Of a stretch of DNA of 32,101 bases, positions 32,089 to 32,101 are shown piece by piece. The notes under the pieces are model-generated. The model was not told the origin of the DNA and did not search any database. It was given only the letters and a program-made list of their open reading frames with translations. The DNA comes from Terriglobia bacterium (GTDB lineage: Bacteria; Acidobacteriota; Terriglobia; 20CM-2-55-15), in NCBI GenBank assembly GCA_036496425.1, contig DASXLG010000125.1, forward strand, positions 1 to 32,101, read 5' to 3'. Made by a program: the position numbers and the translations under genes. The stretch's first letter is position 1, and each line of letters starts with the position of its first letter.

Positions 32089-32101
32089 ATGAGACGGCTG
32101 A
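32089..32101 (+). CDS. Possible start of a rightward gene cut by the window edge
   Basis: ATG at 32089 opens a frame (MRRL) that runs off the window after four codons. TAAACT lies 9 nt upstream, in the same arrangement as other starts here. The product cannot be named. Confidence 0.25.

Overview
The window is high-GC, gene-dense DNA of about 32 kb with roughly 27 genes on both strands, many of them joined by 4-nt ATGA or GTGA overlaps. The most informative taxonomic marker is a (damaged) TIGR03435-family gene at 11698-12631. That family is strongly associated with soil Acidobacteriota of the Solibacter/Bryobacter type. Secreted quinoproteins, a LiaF-like/LytS/LytTR operon and abundant palindromic repeats fit the same picture. 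The assignment is inference: no rRNA or tRNA gene was seen.

Layout. 114-2723 (-): membrane sensor protein, LytS-type kinase and LytTR response regulator. 2859-7750 (+): tightly coupled operon of a divergent uronate-isomerase-like protein, a hexuronate-type MFS transporter, a sugar ABC ATPase and its permease, with no substrate-binding protein. 7819-11603 (-): three secreted proteins, namely an SMP-30-like beta-propeller, a metallo-beta-lactamase-fold hydrolase and a PQQ-type sugar dehydrogenase. 11698-15090 (+): damaged TIGR03435 gene, a 580-nt gene-poor stretch with repeats, a Uma2 nuclease-fold protein, an O-methyltransferase and a small membrane protein. 15275-20930 (+): glucarate-dehydratase-like enolase, SDR, GH67 alpha-glucuronidase and aldose 1-epimerase lipoprotein, all coupled. 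21027-23792 (-): xylA-xylB. 23840-25452 (+): KDPG aldolase and KDG kinase, divergent from xylA. 25629-27647 (+): large PQQ dehydrogenase. 27711-32052: small hypothetical protein, a double acyltransferase-like fusion, and a LeuD-like/ornithine-cyclodeaminase-like pair.

Taken together, 2.8-27.6 kb reads as a glucuronoxylan-sugar utilisation island. GH67 releases (4-O-methyl)glucuronate from xylo-oligosaccharides. The mutarotase, XylA and XylB take xylose to xylulose-5-phosphate. MFS and ABC systems import the sugars. The uronate-isomerase-like protein, SDR and acid-sugar dehydratase could take uronate to 2-keto-3-deoxygluconate, which KdgK and Eda split to pyruvate and glyceraldehyde-3-phosphate. 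The secreted PQQ dehydrogenases and lactonase-like propeller could supply a parallel periplasmic aldose-to-aldonate route. UxuA and UxuB are absent, so the middle steps are open. No xylanase is present.

The second theme is repeat DNA. Three long near-perfect palindromes (7750-7816, 17310-17395, 25479-25566) share one arm sequence. A second set of G/C-rich hairpins occurs at 4634-4676, 10258-10278, 15191-15224 and 20949-21033, with a weaker one at 22528-22546. Several run into coding sequence: the central loop of the MFS protein, the signal-peptide region of GH67 and the stop codon of xylB. Several starts also lie 6-10 nt behind a -10-like hexamer, which suggests leaderless mRNAs.
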